DNA of 64,000 nt from Sphingobacterium siyangense (GCF_007830445.1 NZ_VLKR01000001.1:1-64000); one strand, 5' to 3'. Numbered from the stretch's first letter, positions 1 to 8,765 are shown. Made by a program: numbers and translations. The notes: a model not told the origin generated them from the sequence alone.

Positions 1-266
1 TTTCTACTTATTTCGAGTATTCGCCCGATATCCGCAGAGCTATCTATACCACAAATGCTATTGAGGCTATGCACCGTCAGATCCGAAAAGTGACCAAAAC
101 CAAGGGAGCATTTACTTCTGATCAGGCGCTGTTAAAGTTGGTTTATCTCACGGTTAAAGAAATATCAAAAAAATGGACCATGCCTGTCCGGAATTGGGGA
201 TTGACAATGCAACAATTACATATTAAATTTGGGGATAGAATTAAAGCCTTCGGCAACTCCTTTTAG
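1..266 (+). mobile_element. IS256-family transposase, 3' part only
   Basis: The C-terminal end of a Mutator/IS256-type DDE transposase; the gene enters from outside the window in the frame that begins at base 3. The visible 87 residues include the family signature TTNAIEAMHRQIR, which carries the conserved region after the catalytic glutamate, then a C-terminal tail ending NSF. The catalytic aspartates and the other end of the element are out of view, so intactness cannot be judged. The stop codon (TAG, 264-266) lies inside the first arm of a long hairpin, and a terminal repeat follows at about 319-344. Confidence 0.9.
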
Positions 267-314
267 GGTTCGCACTCGAGGCTGAAAGCCTCTGAGAACG
301 AACCCTAAAAGGAG
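257..314. repeat. Perfect 16-bp hairpin at the end of the IS transposase gene
   Basis: Bases 257-272 and 299-314 are exact inverse complements (first arm CTCCTTTTAGGGTTCG), and the space between them holds a second small stem (GAGGC with GCCTC). The left arm contains the transposase stop codon. There is no T-run after it. It may be a terminator or a guard against incoming transcription, as seen in several IS families; that role is inferred. Confidence 0.7.
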
Positions 315-318
315 TGAT

Positions 319-344
319 GTGACACAGTTCAGTTTACACTACCC
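319..344. repeat. Probable right terminal inverted repeat of the IS256-family element
   Basis: The stretch ending TTTACACTACCC reads GGGTAGTGTAAA on the other strand, the kind of terminus found in IS256-family elements. The left end is outside the window, so neither the match between ends nor the target duplication can be verified. The chromosome presumably resumes near 345. Confidence 0.6.
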
Positions 345-417
345 TTCTTTTAAATTTTTAAAAGCTGTCTTTTTTTTAATTTGTTATAGAAATTATCCCA
401 ATGAATTTTCATTAGTA

Positions 418-882
418 TCAGTCATCGATTTCCATACGCATTTCCAGAAGATTTGGTCTAAATCCTGCCTTTGCATAGGCTTTTTTTGCACTCGTATTTT
501 CTTCATAAACCTGAAGTCTTACTTCTGAAATATTTCTTTCTTTTGCCCAGTTGATCAATCGATGTAAAATCATTTTGTTGATACCCTGACCTCGATATTC
601 GGGTTTAACAAACATAAATCCGAGGTAAGCATACTTTTCATATTTTTGATAAGGTTTTGCATCCAATAATCTCGCATATCCTGATCCGACAACTTGATCG
701 TCAACAATTGCAACAAGAACTTCAGCCTCCCTGGACTTGATCAGTTCTAGGAGATCATAATAATGAATTTCGCCTAACTTTAATGTATTATCAAAAGGTC
801 GTTCCGCTTCAACGATTCCCTGTTCAAACTCAATTAATACATTGATTTCGCTTTCTTTTGCTTGTCTGATGATTATTTCCAT
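418..882 (-). CDS. GNAT-family N-acetyltransferase
   Basis: A single-domain Gcn5-related acetyltransferase of 154 residues that would move an acetyl group from acetyl-CoA to an unknown amine. The acetyl-CoA loop is visible as EYRGQGINKMILHRLINWA, close to the family's R/Q-x-x-G-x-G/A pattern, followed by the typical strand and the ENTSAKKAYAKAGF segment. I start it at ATG 882 (MEIIIRQAKESEI): the domain begins there, and the 19 upstream codons to 939 are polar and unlike the family. It stands alone, with no close same-strand neighbour. Substrate unknown. Confidence 0.85.
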   Translation of the reverse strand: MEIIIRQAKESEINVLIEFEQGIVEAERPFDNTLKLGEIHYYDLLELIKSREAEVLVAIVDDQVVGSGYARLLDAKPYQKYEKYAYLGFMFVKPEYRGQGINKMILHRLINWAKERNISEVRLQVYEENTSAKKAYAKAGFRPNLLEMRMEIDD

Positions 883-1062
883 AATTAAGAATCTACGTCT
901 ATTATTTTGCCTTTTGTTGGCTATATCCACTGTTTGCAAATTACAAAACGAATAGCAACTATAGTATTATTTTCATATTTTAAGTTCTTGTAGAAAGGAA
1001 CTTAAGAACCTTTTTGCCTTTTCAAATACAAGTTACATGTTTTATCACTTATAACAGACGGC

Positions 1063-2055
1063 CTATTTATCAAGAACATACTCTCGTTTTTCCAATACCC
1101 CATTTTTGTATAGTTCAGTATAAACCAACGGGCCTCTTTTTCTTGTGTTGATTATTGGTTCCCCCGTTTCTTCATTATATTCTTGTAATAATTTATAACA
1201 CTTCCATTTGCCATCAGGAAGACCTCCTTTATACCTTGCTTCCAAGTACGTATACGAATCTGTAAATGATGGATATTCTTGTAAATCCACATACCGATTT
1301 GCTTTAAATTCTATCCAATTTCCGTCTTTGTGGTGATTTTTTATTGAGCCCTGTTCTTCATCAGTTTTATATAAACCATTCTGAGCATAATATCTGACAA
1401 ATACTCCGTTACGTAAAAGCTGAAATTGATAAACAGGTTTTTGTCTAAAGGGATTCTCATTAAACTCATAATCCCGCAATGAGATTATAAAATTTTTATC
1501 TATATAAAATAATGTATAGTTCGTGAATCCCATTTCTCCCTCATGATAAAGATATATTCTTTTTACATCAACTGGATTCCCATTCTTTACTGAAATTAGA
1601 TATATTTTTTCCACGAATGGCTCGTTATAACGGACTGCATTATATACAGCTAAAAAATGCAGCGAATACCCCCTATAACGGATAAAATTAGAGGCAATTC
1701 CAATCTGATTATATTCTTTGCCGATAGCTTGCTCAAATGGAAAAGAGACGTCATATGCTTCTGGTAGCACCACGAGATTGTTTTTGAGTAATTGCTCAAA
1801 TTTGAGCGCATAAAGATTTTCTAAGCCACGATGATCTTGTATAGCAGACAATATGGAGTCGACAGGCAGTTGTTTTGAAATATTTGAATAGCCAAATGGA
1901 AGCGCTATGCAGTTTTTTTTATCCGCGTTAAAAAAGGTAGATCCTTTAACAAATACAGGTATATTTAAGCTCTTATTTTCCGTTTGTGCTTTGCAGTAGT
2001 TGGAAAGAAGCATAAACAAAAGAAGGATAAAAGTATCGTTAACTTTATTAAGCAT
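1063..2055 (-). CDS. Secreted protein with MORN/YwqK-like C-terminal repeats
   Basis: A 330-residue protein with an N-terminal signal peptide (hydrophobic ILLLFMLLSNY, probable cleavage after CKAQ). No catalytic motif is visible. The C-terminal third has repeats of the MORN/YwqK type (KDGNWIEF, YKGGLPDGKWKCYK, YTELYKNGVLEKREY), which form beta-hairpin tandems and in Bacteroidota usually sit in exported proteins of unknown role. The first two thirds resemble nothing I recognise. Probably periplasmic or surface exposed. Confidence 0.6.
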   Translation of the reverse strand: MLNKVNDTFILLLFMLLSNYCKAQTENKSLNIPVFVKGSTFFNADKKNCIALPFGYSNISKQLPVDSILSAIQDHRGLENLYALKFEQLLKNNLVVLPEAYDVSFPFEQAIGKEYNQIGIASNFIRYRGYSLHFLAVYNAVRYNEPFVEKIYLISVKNGNPVDVKRIYLYHEGEMGFTNYTLFYIDKNFIISLRDYEFNENPFRQKPVYQFQLLRNGVFVRYYAQNGLYKTDEEQGSIKNHHKDGNWIEFKANRYVDLQEYPSFTDSYTYLEARYKGGLPDGKWKCYKLLQEYNEETGEPIINTRKRGPLVYTELYKNGVLEKREYVLDK

Positions 2056-2135
2056 AAACTTTTTATTTGTTCACATTGATCAAAACATTGCTCCACAAGT
2101 TTTAGGACAAACTGAGTCGGAATCCCCTACTTAAT

Positions 2136-2927
2136 CTAAAAAGCCACCTCCTTAGCTTTTTCTAATGTTTCTTCGATATTTTTACATAAAATCTTGGGAA
2201 TAAATTCCTCTCTTGGTATTCCGTTGATATGATACAATCTTTCAGTCGGAAATTGGAATCCAATTTTTGTTTCTGTGAGACGGAAATTTGAAATTGCGCC
2301 TAATAGTCCCGCCATAGGTGTGCCAATAACTGTAGCTCTATCTAGCGCGTCAAAACCAATAGCTATCCCTTCTCCCATACTTCCTGTCCAGTGTCCCACG
2401 AGGATATACACATTACCCTTGTAGGTTTTCTTACGTGGACTTACATACTCTACCCAATGTCGTTTTGTGTCATAATCCTTCTCATCAAATTCGTGAATCT
2501 GATAAGGCAGAACTTTATTGACAAACCGCCCCATAATAGCCCTTGCAACAGTTGAATTTCCGCCGCTAGGAGTTTCAGTCAAATCCAAAATAAGGTTTTT
2601 ATTAGAAATCAAACTGTCAAGAGCTTTATCAAATTCACCGATCAAGTTGTTATTCCCCAATGAATTATTGATTTTGACATACCCCGTGTTTTCATTTATA
2701 ACTTTATAATACAACAATTCATTTGAATTTTCGGCGAAGTAGTTTAGATCTACTGCGAATATTTCCGTAAGCCTGTTTAGTGTTATAAAGTCTGGCAGAG
2801 ACTCTCCCCGCTCCCATTTTCCAACCGCTTGGGGGCTAACGAACAAAAGTTCAGCGAGCTGCGCTTGCGACATATTTCCCTCTTTGCGCACCTTGGCAAT
2901 TTTATTGCCTAATTTTTTGTTATTCAT
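2136..2927 (-). CDS. XRE-type HTH domain fused to an S41-family peptidase-like domain
   Basis: Residues about 5-60 are an XRE/Cro helix-turn-helix (NMSQAQLAELLFVSPQAVGKWERG, here naming its span only). From about residue 80 the chain matches the core of S41 tail-specific peptidases: the LILDLTETPSGGNS strand-turn corresponds to the DLRxNxGG motif, TGSMGEG supplies the nucleophile position (Ser183), and DALDRATVIGTPMAG corresponds to the LGRATVIGEPTAG segment found after the serine. There is no signal peptide, PDZ domain or membrane segment, so the protein should be cytoplasmic. It may be a one-component regulator whose protease-like domain senses or cleaves a ligand. Both domains lie in a single uninterrupted frame. 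Function is inferred from domains only. Confidence 0.75.
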   Translation of the reverse strand: MNNKKLGNKIAKVRKEGNMSQAQLAELLFVSPQAVGKWERGESLPDFITLNRLTEIFAVDLNYFAENSNELLYYKVINENTGYVKINNSLGNNNLIGEFDKALDSLISNKNLILDLTETPSGGNSTVARAIMGRFVNKVLPYQIHEFDEKDYDTKRHWVEYVSPRKKTYKGNVYILVGHWTGSMGEGIAIGFDALDRATVIGTPMAGLLGAISNFRLTETKIGFQFPTERLYHINGIPREEFIPKILCKNIEETLEKAKEVAF

Positions 2928-3356
2928 AATTATTGTCTATTATGGTTTTCAACGTCACAAAGATATTCAGGGTAATCTGTAATTACGGCGAAAAGAGAAA
3001 TACCTCCAGTTGTAATTATGCCACTTATCGTTGTATTCTAACAACTTCGCGTTGTTACTTCTAAAATATAGCCCTATGCAGCTGTTTAAACAAGATTTTA
3101 AGTAAAAACTCCTAAAAGACGAAGCTTTGTTTATAGTGACACCATCCAATATTTTAAATCTTGGGGTGAAGTCAAAGACAAATTTTGCCTAATTTAGGAA
3201 CATTTACCATAGGAATCTAAGTTAAAACATGTTGTCTTCAATTATCCAGTCGGTAGATGATTTACTTGTAGCAATTCGCAGGCAACCATGAATACCGCCT
3301 AGCTAGTTTAAATATTTCTAGAATTTGATCTATATTTATGTACCTAAAATTTACAT
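2928..3356. other. Intergenic region without a supported gene
   Basis: About 430 bases between the HTH-S41 gene and the antiporter. A 60-codon open stretch on the minus strand (2967-3149) has no recognisable composition or motif, and I regard it as chance. The 3' part is AT-rich and should hold the antiporter promoter, but I see no clear -7 box. Confidence 0.5.
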
Positions 3357-4934
3357 ATGTTGGAGAATTTTGAGTTTTACCTTTTTTTAGTACTACTAAT
3401 CACTATGTTGATCATGCTGGCGAAGAAAATTCAGGTTGCATACCCTGTTTTACTCGTATTAGCGGGACTTGTAATAAGTTTTATCCCGGGAGTTCCTCTT
3501 ATAAAGATAGAACCCGAATTGATATTCATTATTTTTTTACCGCCACTCCTCTATGAGGCCGCTTGGTCAACTTCCTGGAAAGAACTCTGGCGATGGCGTC
3601 GGATTATCTTCAGCTTTGCCTTTGTTGTCGTCTTTTTTACAGCATTATCCGTTGCCGTTTTTGCCAACTATTTTATTCCAGGATTCTCCTTAGCGCTCGG
3701 TTTTCTATTGGGTGGAATAGTTTCCCCGCCTGATGCGGTTAGTGCCGGTGCAATTTTAAAATTTGTGAAGGTACCCAAAAGACTGGCGTCCATACTGGAA
3801 GGTGAAAGTTTGTTGAATGATGCTTCCTCTTTAATAATTTTTCGCTTTGCAATGATTGCTGCAGCTACTGGCCAATATGTATGGTACCAAGCCGCCGGAA
3901 GCTTTATTTGGATGTGTATTGGTGGCGTGGGAATCGGACTGACAATTGCCTATGTTTTTCTGAAAATGCACAAACTTTTACCAACCGATTCCAATACAGA
4001 TATATTGCTAACTTTTATTGCACCGTTCTCGATGTATTTGGTAGCGGAACAGCTCCACGCTTCTGGGGTTCTTGCGGTTGTCAGTGGCGGCTTATTTCTC
4101 TCTTATCGTAGTCACGATTTTTTGAGCAGTGCATCCCGGATCCGGACAGTAACCGTATGGGAAAGCTTCTGCTTTCTATTGAATGGCATCGTCTTTATGC
4201 TTATCGGATTAGATTTACCAGAAATTGTTTCTGGATTGGGTGATACCAATATTTCTACTGCTATTGGCTATGGCGTAGCCGTTACAATAGTCCTTATTCT
4301 TGTACGAATTTTTGCAGGGTATGCTGCGGTAATTACCACCTTGATTATGAGAAACTTTATAACGGTTGCAGATGCTCAATCACCAGGTTGGCAAACGCCA
4401 ATGATTATCGGCTGGACGGGAATGCGTGGTGTCGTTTCTTTGGCAGCAGCACTATCCATCCCATTAACTTTAGCTGATGGATCTCCTTTCCCTCAACGAA
4501 ACCTTATTCTTTTCATCACATTTGTTGTGATTCTGTTAACCCTACTCGTTCAAGGCTTGACGCTCCCTTTTATATTAAGAAAAATCAAATTAGTAGATAG
4601 AGACTTTATTAGAAGTGAAAAGGAGATCGATTATGAAATCCAGAACAGATTGGCCCAAGTCGCCGTTGACAAGATTCGTAATGATTACGCGGACAAAGTT
4701 GAAAGTTTTCCTACCTTGAAGGATCAACTACAGAAGTATGAAAATCAACTGCGGAGCTCCGAGATCATCATTAATTACGCCGAATATCGTAAAATCTATA
4801 TCGATATCCTCGAAACCCAGCGCATTTGGCTTATCAATAAAAACCGTGAGGAACTTTTATTGGACGAAGAGATCATTCGAAAACACCTTCGTTTACTAGA
4901 TCTTCAGGAAGAAAGATTGAATATGAGAAGTTAG
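3357..4934 (+). CDS. CPA1-family Na+/H+ antiporter
   Basis: A 525-residue inner-membrane cation/proton exchanger of the CPA1 (NhaP/NHE) family. About twelve hydrophobic segments span residues 5-415. Family markers visible are FLPPLLYEAAW near residue 60, the ion-binding GESLLNDASSL motif (the N-D pair) near residue 150, and GWTGMRGVVSLAAALSIP near residue 360. A hydrophilic C-terminal tail of about 110 residues, rich in charged residues and predicted helical, is probably a cytosolic regulatory segment. It is monocistronic, and a long inverted repeat follows at 4964-5004. Confidence 0.93.
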   Translation: MLENFEFYLFLVLLITMLIMLAKKIQVAYPVLLVLAGLVISFIPGVPLIKIEPELIFIIFLPPLLYEAAWSTSWKELWRWRRIIFSFAFVVVFFTALSVAVFANYFIPGFSLALGFLLGGIVSPPDAVSAGAILKFVKVPKRLASILEGESLLNDASSLIIFRFAMIAAATGQYVWYQAAGSFIWMCIGGVGIGLTIAYVFLKMHKLLPTDSNTDILLTFIAPFSMYLVAEQLHASGVLAVVSGGLFLSYRSHDFLSSASRIRTVTVWESFCFLLNGIVFMLIGLDLPEIVSGLGDTNISTAIGYGVAVTIVLILVRIFAGYAAVITTLIMRNFITVADAQSPGWQTPMIIGWTGMRGVVSLAAALSIPLTLADGSPFPQRNLILFITFVVILLTLLVQGLTLPFILRKIKLVDRDFIRSEKEIDYEIQNRLAQVAVDKIRNDYADKVESFPTLKDQLQKYENQLRSSEIIINYAEYRKIYIDILETQRIWLINKNREELLLDEEIIRKHLRLLDLQEERLNMRS

Positions 4935-4963
4935 TTTATCCCTAGATCAGCCTAATGCTGTAC

Positions 4964-5004
4964 ATTAATGACCGACAATACCGTTTGAATTGTCGATCAT
5001 TAAT
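4964..5004. terminator. Bidirectional terminator-like inverted repeat
   Basis: Arms 4964-4979 and 4989-5004 are inverse complements over 16 bases with one mismatch, around a 9-base loop. The repeat sits between two converging genes. There is little T-run, so efficiency is uncertain. Confidence 0.6.
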
Positions 5005-5015
5005 AGCTAATTTAC

Positions 5016-5282
5016 TTAATCTTCATCCAAATAAATGTCGTGGACAACAAAACGAATATTTTTGCTAAACACCAACATATCCTCCACATCTTCAGAATCT
5101 ATAGCATAAAGTGTTTCTACCCCACCTTCATCCAACAGTTCGGAATCTGGTATAAGTTCAAAAAAAGTGATTCCTTCAACAATGTATAATTCTTCAACTT
5201 TAATATATGATACATCCTGGCTTTTCCAAAGTGAGAGAATTTCCTTGGAAAACAATCGATAATTATTAGCTTGATTTGACAT
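5016..5282 (-). CDS. Small acidic hypothetical protein
   Basis: An 88-residue soluble protein rich in Asp and Glu, ending DIYLDED, with no signal peptide, membrane segment or motif I recognise. It ends close to the antiporter terminator, and the next minus-strand gene stops about 40 bases upstream of its start (5321), so the two could be co-transcribed. Coding is supported by a well-defined start and balanced composition rather than by homology. Confidence 0.55.
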   Translation of the reverse strand: MSNQANNYRLFSKEILSLWKSQDVSYIKVEELYIVEGITFFELIPDSELLDEGGVETLYAIDSEDVEDMLVFSKNIRFVVHDIYLDED

Positions 5283-5320
5283 GGTCGCAAATTAGCAAAA
5301 AAAAACTCAATATATTTATG

Positions 5321-7117
5321 TCATAACGTTTCTAAAATCTTACTGACTTTTTCATTTTTAGGATTAATTTCAAAAACTTTTCGATAATTCTCTTTAGCGT
5401 TATCTATTTGTCCTGATTTCAGGTAGGCTTCCGCTAAACTATCATAAACATTTTCACTTTTAGGATATAGCATCGTATTCACTTTAAATATATCAACAGC
5501 TTGACTTATTTTATGCTGATTGAGCAGTTCATAACCTACGCCATTCAGGAAACCTTCTGAAAGCAAATCATTGGAACTATCCTGTTCTTTTGCTTTTTGA
5601 TAAGCTTTTAATCCATCCTCGAAATTCCCTTCTAAAATAAGCTCCAGCGGAGTCCGGTCATTTGCATTGACTTTCGGATTTCTGGAATAAATCTTTTTAT
5701 CGCGCAAAATCTGTACAAGCTCATATTGACCGCTTTCGGTATCCCTTGAAAATATGACGTTTACGTTTCGATCTCGCATAGCAAATGTATTTGCCGACAC
5801 TTTAACCAATTCTACAGGCTTGTCTAGATTTTGGGCTGACATTAGCTTGCCATTTTGATTATAGACCCTTATAACACCATATCTTCCAGATCTATAACGT
5901 CCACTATTGTCATGTAGTTCTTGAGGACTTAGTGGCAAAATTTTATTTATTGGAGCTAGATAATTTGGCCATTGATAAGTTAATGCGACCGCTCGGACAA
6001 GTTCGTTGATAAATTCAGGTTTGTTTGTGTTCGTAAGAATAACTACTCCATCACCGCTTGTTTTATTTCCAATAAAATAGGAGCTAAAGCCTTCGTTCCA
6101 TCCACCATGGCAAAAATAAGATGAGCCGTTATAATCTTCTAGGAATACACCTAATCCTATAATAGGTTCAATATAGGGACTTGTGAATTCTTCTGCCATC
6201 TTCTTAGAGATAACAAGACTACTTTTGCCATTTAAGGTCCGTTGAATATCGATTACGAATCTAGCGTAATCTTCTGCTGTTGACCATAGGCCCGCAGCCG
6301 CCTGTTCCGGGTAGACATGATATCTTCCTTCGACCTTTTTGCCATCCATCGTATAAGCCGTCGCCGCAAATTGTCTTTTCGATTCAGGAAGAGGCTGGGC
6401 AAAAGTGCTATTTTTCATACCCAAAGGTGAGAGTACCTTTTCTTCCATAATACTGCCATAATCTTTTCCTTCAATGTCAACGAGCATCTGTTGAAGTACC
6501 GTATACCCACCGCCTGAATATCGAAAATTTGAGCCAGGAAGTTTATCAACATAAACCATAGGTGTATTAGCTGGCTTTACACCACTCAGTACTTCAACAG
6601 CTGTAGGAATTGGGTCTGTTATCCGATAACCCGGGAATCCACTTACAGTAAGTCCCGCAGTATGGCTAACGATATTTTTTAGTGTAACATTTTCCCCTTT
6701 GGTCCAGTCATTTTCAGGTATTTTCCAAGATTTTAGGTACAAATTCACATCGACATTGGATTCCAACTTGCCAAGCTCAACTTCCTTCAGTGCGGCATAT
6801 GCACTTACAGGCTTGCTCATGGAGGCCACCTGAAATAAGGTGTTTGACCTGACAGGCGTTTTCGAATCGAGATCGGCAAAGCCATAAGTTTTGCTCCATA
6901 ATACTTCAGAGTTTTTTATCACAGCGATGCTTACCCCTGGAACCTGATAGAATTCCATACGCGATATAATATTCCATGTCGGTTCACCCTCAAAACGAAC
7001 AGGAGGTATTAGACTGGATTCTACATGAGAAATCTCATTTATTTTTTGATGGGTCGTTTGAGCAAATGCGGTTGACACTAGTATCGCAAAAATTCCAGTA
7101 ATTGGTAAAGCTTTCAT
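5321..7117 (-). CDS. Class C beta-lactamase-like serine hydrolase with C-terminal TPRs
   Basis: An exported serine hydrolase of the AmpC/D-alanyl-D-alanine carboxypeptidase clan. A signal peptide (KALPITGIFAILVSTAFAQ) precedes the domain. Catalytic motifs are ASMSKP (SxxK, Ser104-Lys107 numbered from the longer ATG at 7132), YSGGG (the Y-x-N/G position) and CHGGWNEG (the H/KxG position). Residues about 40-400 form the hydrolase, 400-480 a beta-rich extension typical of Bacteroidota homologues, and the last 110 residues carry TPR-like helices (VYDSLAEAYLKSGQIDNAKENY). I prefer the ATG at 7117; 7132 adds five residues. Substrate is unknown; true beta-lactamase activity is not implied. Confidence 0.88.
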   Translation of the reverse strand: MKALPITGIFAILVSTAFAQTTHQKINEISHVESSLIPPVRFEGEPTWNIISRMEFYQVPGVSIAVIKNSEVLWSKTYGFADLDSKTPVRSNTLFQVASMSKPVSAYAALKEVELGKLESNVDVNLYLKSWKIPENDWTKGENVTLKNIVSHTAGLTVSGFPGYRITDPIPTAVEVLSGVKPANTPMVYVDKLPGSNFRYSGGGYTVLQQMLVDIEGKDYGSIMEEKVLSPLGMKNSTFAQPLPESKRQFAATAYTMDGKKVEGRYHVYPEQAAAGLWSTAEDYARFVIDIQRTLNGKSSLVISKKMAEEFTSPYIEPIIGLGVFLEDYNGSSYFCHGGWNEGFSSYFIGNKTSGDGVVILTNTNKPEFINELVRAVALTYQWPNYLAPINKILPLSPQELHDNSGRYRSGRYGVIRVYNQNGKLMSAQNLDKPVELVKVSANTFAMRDRNVNVIFSRDTESGQYELVQILRDKKIYSRNPKVNANDRTPLELILEGNFEDGLKAYQKAKEQDSSNDLLSEGFLNGVGYELLNQHKISQAVDIFKVNTMLYPKSENVYDSLAEAYLKSGQIDNAKENYRKVFEINPKNEKVSKILETL

Positions 7118-7131
7118 TTTATTTATGATCA

Positions 7132-7453
7132 TTTAAATGGTAATACAAAGCTTCTATCCTATCAATCTTTAGCTTTGTAATTCTTCATTTTAATCTAATA
7201 CCAATTTTATTGCCAAAAACATAAGTCGCTATAATACAGTTTGATATCATAGTGTTTTAATACGATCAATTTAATTAGCTAAGGGATACCTCGATTTTCT
7301 AATATCGTCACCTGTCTACCTCATCCCATGTTCGCATGTAGCAGCCATCTTCATTGTCGTAGTAGGATCGTAAATAGAAGTTTCCTTTTGGTTGTATTGC
7401 GGAAAATATGAGCGGGGATACTAGCCCCGCTACATCATTTGATTAATTGATAC
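7132..7453. other. Intergenic region with a terminator; no supported gene
   Basis: About 320 bases. The only clear element is the GC-rich hairpin at 7411-7431. A short open stretch on the minus strand (7308-7420) encodes an aromatic-rich peptide ending MRTWDEVDR, but no initiation codon is suitably placed. It could be the tail of a decayed gene. Confidence 0.4.
7411..7431 (-). terminator. Hairpin downstream of the 7454-7813 gene
   Basis: AGCGGGG (7411-7417) pairs perfectly with CCCCGCT (7425-7431) around a 7-base loop. On the minus strand it is followed by CATATTTTCC. It is a plausible terminator for the small secreted protein just upstream. Confidence 0.65.
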
Positions 7454-7813
7454 TTAATGATTAGGATTACCATAGTAGTTTTGGTAATTCTGAATGGTAG
7501 CGCTAAACCATGCACCACAGCTACTATAATACATATCATTGGCTCCATAGCTGGTGTATGTTAGAACCTGAGTTTCGATCAACTGACCACTTGTATTATA
7601 GATACTCATCGTCAATCTACATAGCGTACGAGACTTTCCGAGCTTGATCTCTTTGGCTTCGCTCACAATATTCAAATTAGTTTTTCCAGTTTGTGATTCG
7701 TAAATCATTGATTTTTCAACAACGCTGTTGTCGACCGCTTTTGGACCTGTTTTTGCAAAAGTAGCAGATGACATTAAAGCCAAGGCTACGACGCTCATCA
7801 TTAATTTTTTCAT
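7454..7813 (-). CDS. Small secreted hypothetical protein
   Basis: A 119-residue protein with a typical signal peptide (MKKLMMSVVALALMSSATFA, cleavage after AFA or AKT). The mature part is polar, with two cysteines (TLCRLTM and SSCGAWF) that could form a disulfide, and a Tyr/Asn-rich C-terminus (YQNYYGNPNH). I recognise no family. It is monocistronic with its own downstream hairpin. Confidence 0.65.
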   Translation of the reverse strand: MKKLMMSVVALALMSSATFAKTGPKAVDNSVVEKSMIYESQTGKTNLNIVSEAKEIKLGKSRTLCRLTMSIYNTSGQLIETQVLTYTSYGANDMYYSSCGAWFSATIQNYQNYYGNPNH

Positions 7814-7986
7814 GTTTTTAAGTTTTAGATAAATACATTGGAGGACCAGCCTCTCTGTTAATTAATCCAAAACTGCTAATAAATTTAATTCAGCAAACCC
7901 TGTAATAAATATCTGTTGTAGTCGTAACAATATTCGGTTAGTTTGATCAAATTTTTGAAAATAAATAAGAATTTAAAAAATTCTAC

Positions 7987-8009
7987 TACCTTTGCAATCA
8001 TCAGATGAT
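7987..8009 (+). promoter_or_regulatory. Promoter -7 box and palindromic operator of the FadR-like regulator
   Basis: TACCTTTG (7987-7994) fits the Bacteroidota -7 consensus TAnnTTTG. Directly downstream, where transcription should start, lies the palindrome ATCATC-A-GATGAT (7997-8009). Its core CATCAGATGA (7999-8008) recurs at 8737-8746 ahead of the transporter gene. Autoregulation by the encoded GntR/FadR protein is inferred. Confidence 0.65.
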
Positions 8010-8017
8010 ATGACTAT

Positions 8018-8677
8018 ATGAAGACTGAAGCTATCGTACGAAGATCCTTGGCGGAGGAAGTTGCCGCGGCAATAGAAGAAAAAATCAAATTGGGTGAATT
8101 TCCTGTAGAATCTAAACTTCCTACGGAACCAGAATTGATGAAGCAATTTGCTGTGGGCAGATCCAGCATTCGTGAAGCTGTCAAATATTTAAGTCAATCA
8201 GGCTATCTAAATGTGCAACAGGGGCTTGGTACTTTTGTCAAAAGTAGTACGGGTCATCATGCCCTTGATTCAAAAATTGAAAAAGCCAATTTTAACGATA
8301 TTTTTGAAGTTAGACACGTATTAGAGTTGCGAATTATTGAAAAAGCAGCCTTAAATCGTACTTCGAAAGGTCTCAAAGATATGGCGCAGGCACTTAAAAA
8401 TAGAGCTAAATATGCCGAAATGGGAAATTTGACCGCATGCGTTAATGCTGATATTGCCTTTCACAGTGCAATTGCTGAATCATGTGGAAATAGTATTTTG
8501 ACCGCTTTATATACAACCTTGTCTGAGCATGTCAATAAGTTCTTCATGACTATTTATAAGGATACAGTCCCCTTCTTAACTTCACAACAGCAACACGAGG
8601 AACTGATGTTGGCAATTAAAGATAAAGAAGTGAAAAAAGCTGTTGATATTGCGAACCGAATTATCCAGCAACTGTAA
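8018..8677 (+). CDS. GntR/FadR-family transcriptional regulator
   Basis: A 219-residue regulator with an N-terminal winged helix-turn-helix of GntR type (residues about 8-75: KLPTEPELMKQFAVGRSSIREAVKYL, span named only, then GYLNVQQGLGTFV) and an all-helical FCD effector domain (residues about 90-215) with the metal/ligand residues expected of the FadR group (DIAFHSAIAESCGN). FCD proteins generally bind carboxylates or sugar acids. It sits 88 bases ahead of the MFS transporter start and shares the CATCAGATGA word with that gene's leader, so the exporter is its likely target. Ligand unknown. Confidence 0.9.
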   Translation: MKTEAIVRRSLAEEVAAAIEEKIKLGEFPVESKLPTEPELMKQFAVGRSSIREAVKYLSQSGYLNVQQGLGTFVKSSTGHHALDSKIEKANFNDIFEVRHVLELRIIEKAALNRTSKGLKDMAQALKNRAKYAEMGNLTACVNADIAFHSAIAESCGNSILTALYTTLSEHVNKFFMTIYKDTVPFLTSQQQHEELMLAIKDKEVKKAVDIANRIIQQL

Positions 8678-8736
8678 TTTTCCTGTAGCATATGCAAACT
8701 ATCAATCTCAATATATTCTATTTTTATCAACTAAAA

Positions 8737-8753
8737 CATCAGATGACCTGATG
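8737..8753 (+). promoter_or_regulatory. Operator-like inverted repeat ahead of the fsr-like gene
   Basis: CATCAG (8737-8742) and CTGATG (8748-8753) are perfect inverse complements separated by five bases, and CATCAGATGA (8737-8746) repeats the ten bases found in the regulator's own promoter. It lies just 5' of the preferred start codon at 8766. Confidence 0.55.
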
Positions 8754-8765
8754 AATATTTCCTTT

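Noticed and set aside
2967..3149. A 60-codon open frame in the intergenic region.
   Set aside because: No motif, atypical composition and no promoter or ribosome-binding context; probably chance.
5321..7117. Annotation as a true beta-lactamase resistance gene.
   Set aside because: The SxxK fold is shared with many peptidases and esterases, and the TPR tail and Bacteroidota context do not point to beta-lactam hydrolysis.
7308..7420. Short minus-strand open stretch encoding an aromatic-rich peptide ending MRTWDEVDR.
   Set aside because: No suitable start codon and only about 37 codons; at most a gene remnant.
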